Source: a virus. From it: a stretch of DNA of 64,000 nt. Position numbers and translations under genes: made by a program. Below, one piece after another: positions 63,576-64,000 of this stretch. Location: positions 1 through 64,000 of the IMG/VR virus record IMGVR_UViG_3300027121_000002; one strand, written 5' to 3'. Position 1 is the stretch's first letter. Every line of letters begins with the position of its first letter. The notes below the pieces were generated by a model. That model was given only the letters and a program-made list of their open reading frames with translations, ran no database searches and was not told the DNA's origin.

Positions 63576-63965
63576 TTAATTGGATTTATAAATCTTCTCT
63601 AAGGATTTTCTGGCATCAGATATAGAAGATAAGTATCCCATTTTAGAAGTAAGTTCACTTTTATTGGACTTTTTATTTTTCTCTCTAACAAATTTTTGAT
63701 GTATTTTAATTAAATCTTCATCAGTTATTTCTGTCATTGTTATTACTTTTTCCATATCCATCACAAACATACTGTCATCGGCAAACTTTATCCACGGACT
63801 TACTTTGATAGTTGATATTCCAAGTTTACGGATTGTTATGGATTCCATAGTGATAGGATTATCTAAAATTAATATAATCCTATTTTCTTCATCACAAGGA
63901 CAAACTTTAGAAAGTATTTCCTCACCTGATATTAATTTAATGATAGCATAAAAATCTTCTTCCAT
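63576..63965 (-). CDS. Sm-like-fold protein, 129 aa
   Basis: MEEDFYAIIKLISGEEILSK then DNPITMESITIRKLGISTIK, VSPWIKFADDSMFVMDMEKV and ITMTEITDEDLIKIHQKF; same strand order and the (Y/S)PW motif as the proteins at 54569-54994 and 54367-54672. Located beside the gp55 gene, as in other cyanophages. Possible RNA-binding regulator; inferred from fold. Confidence 0.7.
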   Translation of the reverse strand: MEEDFYAIIKLISGEEILSKVCPCDEENRIILILDNPITMESITIRKLGISTIKVSPWIKFADDSMFVMDMEKVITMTEITDEDLIKIHQKFVREKNKKSNKSELTSKMGYLSSISDARKSLEKIYKSN

Positions 63966-64000
63966 TTATTTCTTAAAGTCTAGTTGTATAATTTCATAAT
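63966..64000 (-). CDS. Last codons of an upstream gene (by synteny perhaps uvsW)
   Basis: Minus strand reads YEIIQLDFKK and TAA, one base before the ATG of the Sm-like gene. T4-like cyanophages usually have uvsW here upstream of gp55, but ten residues cannot prove it. Confidence 0.4.
   Translation of the reverse strand, partial: YEIIQLDFKK

Noticed and set aside
1-64000. CRISPR arrays, rRNA and transposase genes
   Set aside because: No regularly spaced repeats, rRNA cores or transposase motifs seen on either strand.

Overview
The window is part of the genome of a T4-like marine cyanophage (a myovirus of Synechococcus or Prochlorococcus). It carries psbA and two hli genes, the T4-type replication core (gp41, gp43, gp44, gp45, gp46, gp47, gp55, gp61, gp62, UvsX, RegA, NrdA/NrdB), T4-like late promoters (TATAAATA and close variants) and host-type early promoters (TTGACA-17-TATAAT). 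Base composition is AT-rich and almost everything is on the minus strand; the plus-strand exceptions are an exported-protein operon near the left end and two homing endonuclease genes. I see no tRNA and no CRISPR array.

Layout. 1-575: start of psbA with its leader and an overlapping early/late promoter. 0.6-3 kb: a small gene and four plus-strand genes for exported or membrane proteins. 3-7.3 kb: SNase-like nuclease, several tiny overlapping genes, a holin-like protein, a GH24 lysozyme and a C39-like peptidase that share an N-terminal domain, and a GIY-YIG endonuclease. 7.3-8.5 kb: a tightly coupled stress/light operon (hli, two tiny genes, hli, peroxiredoxin) behind a consensus promoter. 8.5-24.5 kb: about 20 glycan genes (nucleotide-sugar enzymes, glycosyltransferases, methyltransferases, GDP-mannose dehydratase). 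24.6-28.1 kb: zinc ribbon, Dps-like ferritin, a host-like outer-membrane porin, a tail-lysozyme-type hydrolase. 28.2-34.4 kb: homing endonucleases, a truncated gene and three large low-complexity virion-type proteins. 34.4-40.1 kb: nrdB, nrdA broken into two genes by a split intein with a GIY-YIG gene in the gap, and primase. 40.1-46.2 kb: late virion-type genes, a PD-(D/E)XK-like protein and MazG. 46.2-50.3 kb: gp41 helicase, also broken into two genes by a second, atypically split intein, with an HNH endonuclease gene and a late virion-type gene in the break. 50.3-64 kb: hydroxylase, UvsX, gp43, Sm-like proteins, Hsp20, RegA, gp62, gp44, gp45, gp46, gp47, gp55, and the last codons of a gene that synteny suggests is uvsW.

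How it fits together. Early host-sigma promoters drive psbA, hli, primase and the replication operon. gp55 at the right end is the sigma factor that should read the many TATAAATA boxes before virion and endonuclease genes. The DNA polymerase, clamp and loader set and the ribonucleotide reductase make DNA. psbA, Hli, peroxiredoxin, Dps and porin look like host-support genes. The glycan cluster may decorate the host surface or the virion.

Most notable are the two split-intein fractured genes, one with an unusually short 17-residue N-intein in the helicase P-loop; a stem-loop/late-promoter arrangement before three GIY-YIG genes that matches the known T4 late-expression switch; a set of proteins whose N-termini resemble the T4 capsid-targeting sequence, some with gp21-like cleavage motifs; and a 98-bp near-identical repeat between two of those genes. 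All functional calls rest on reading motifs by eye; no database search was run.
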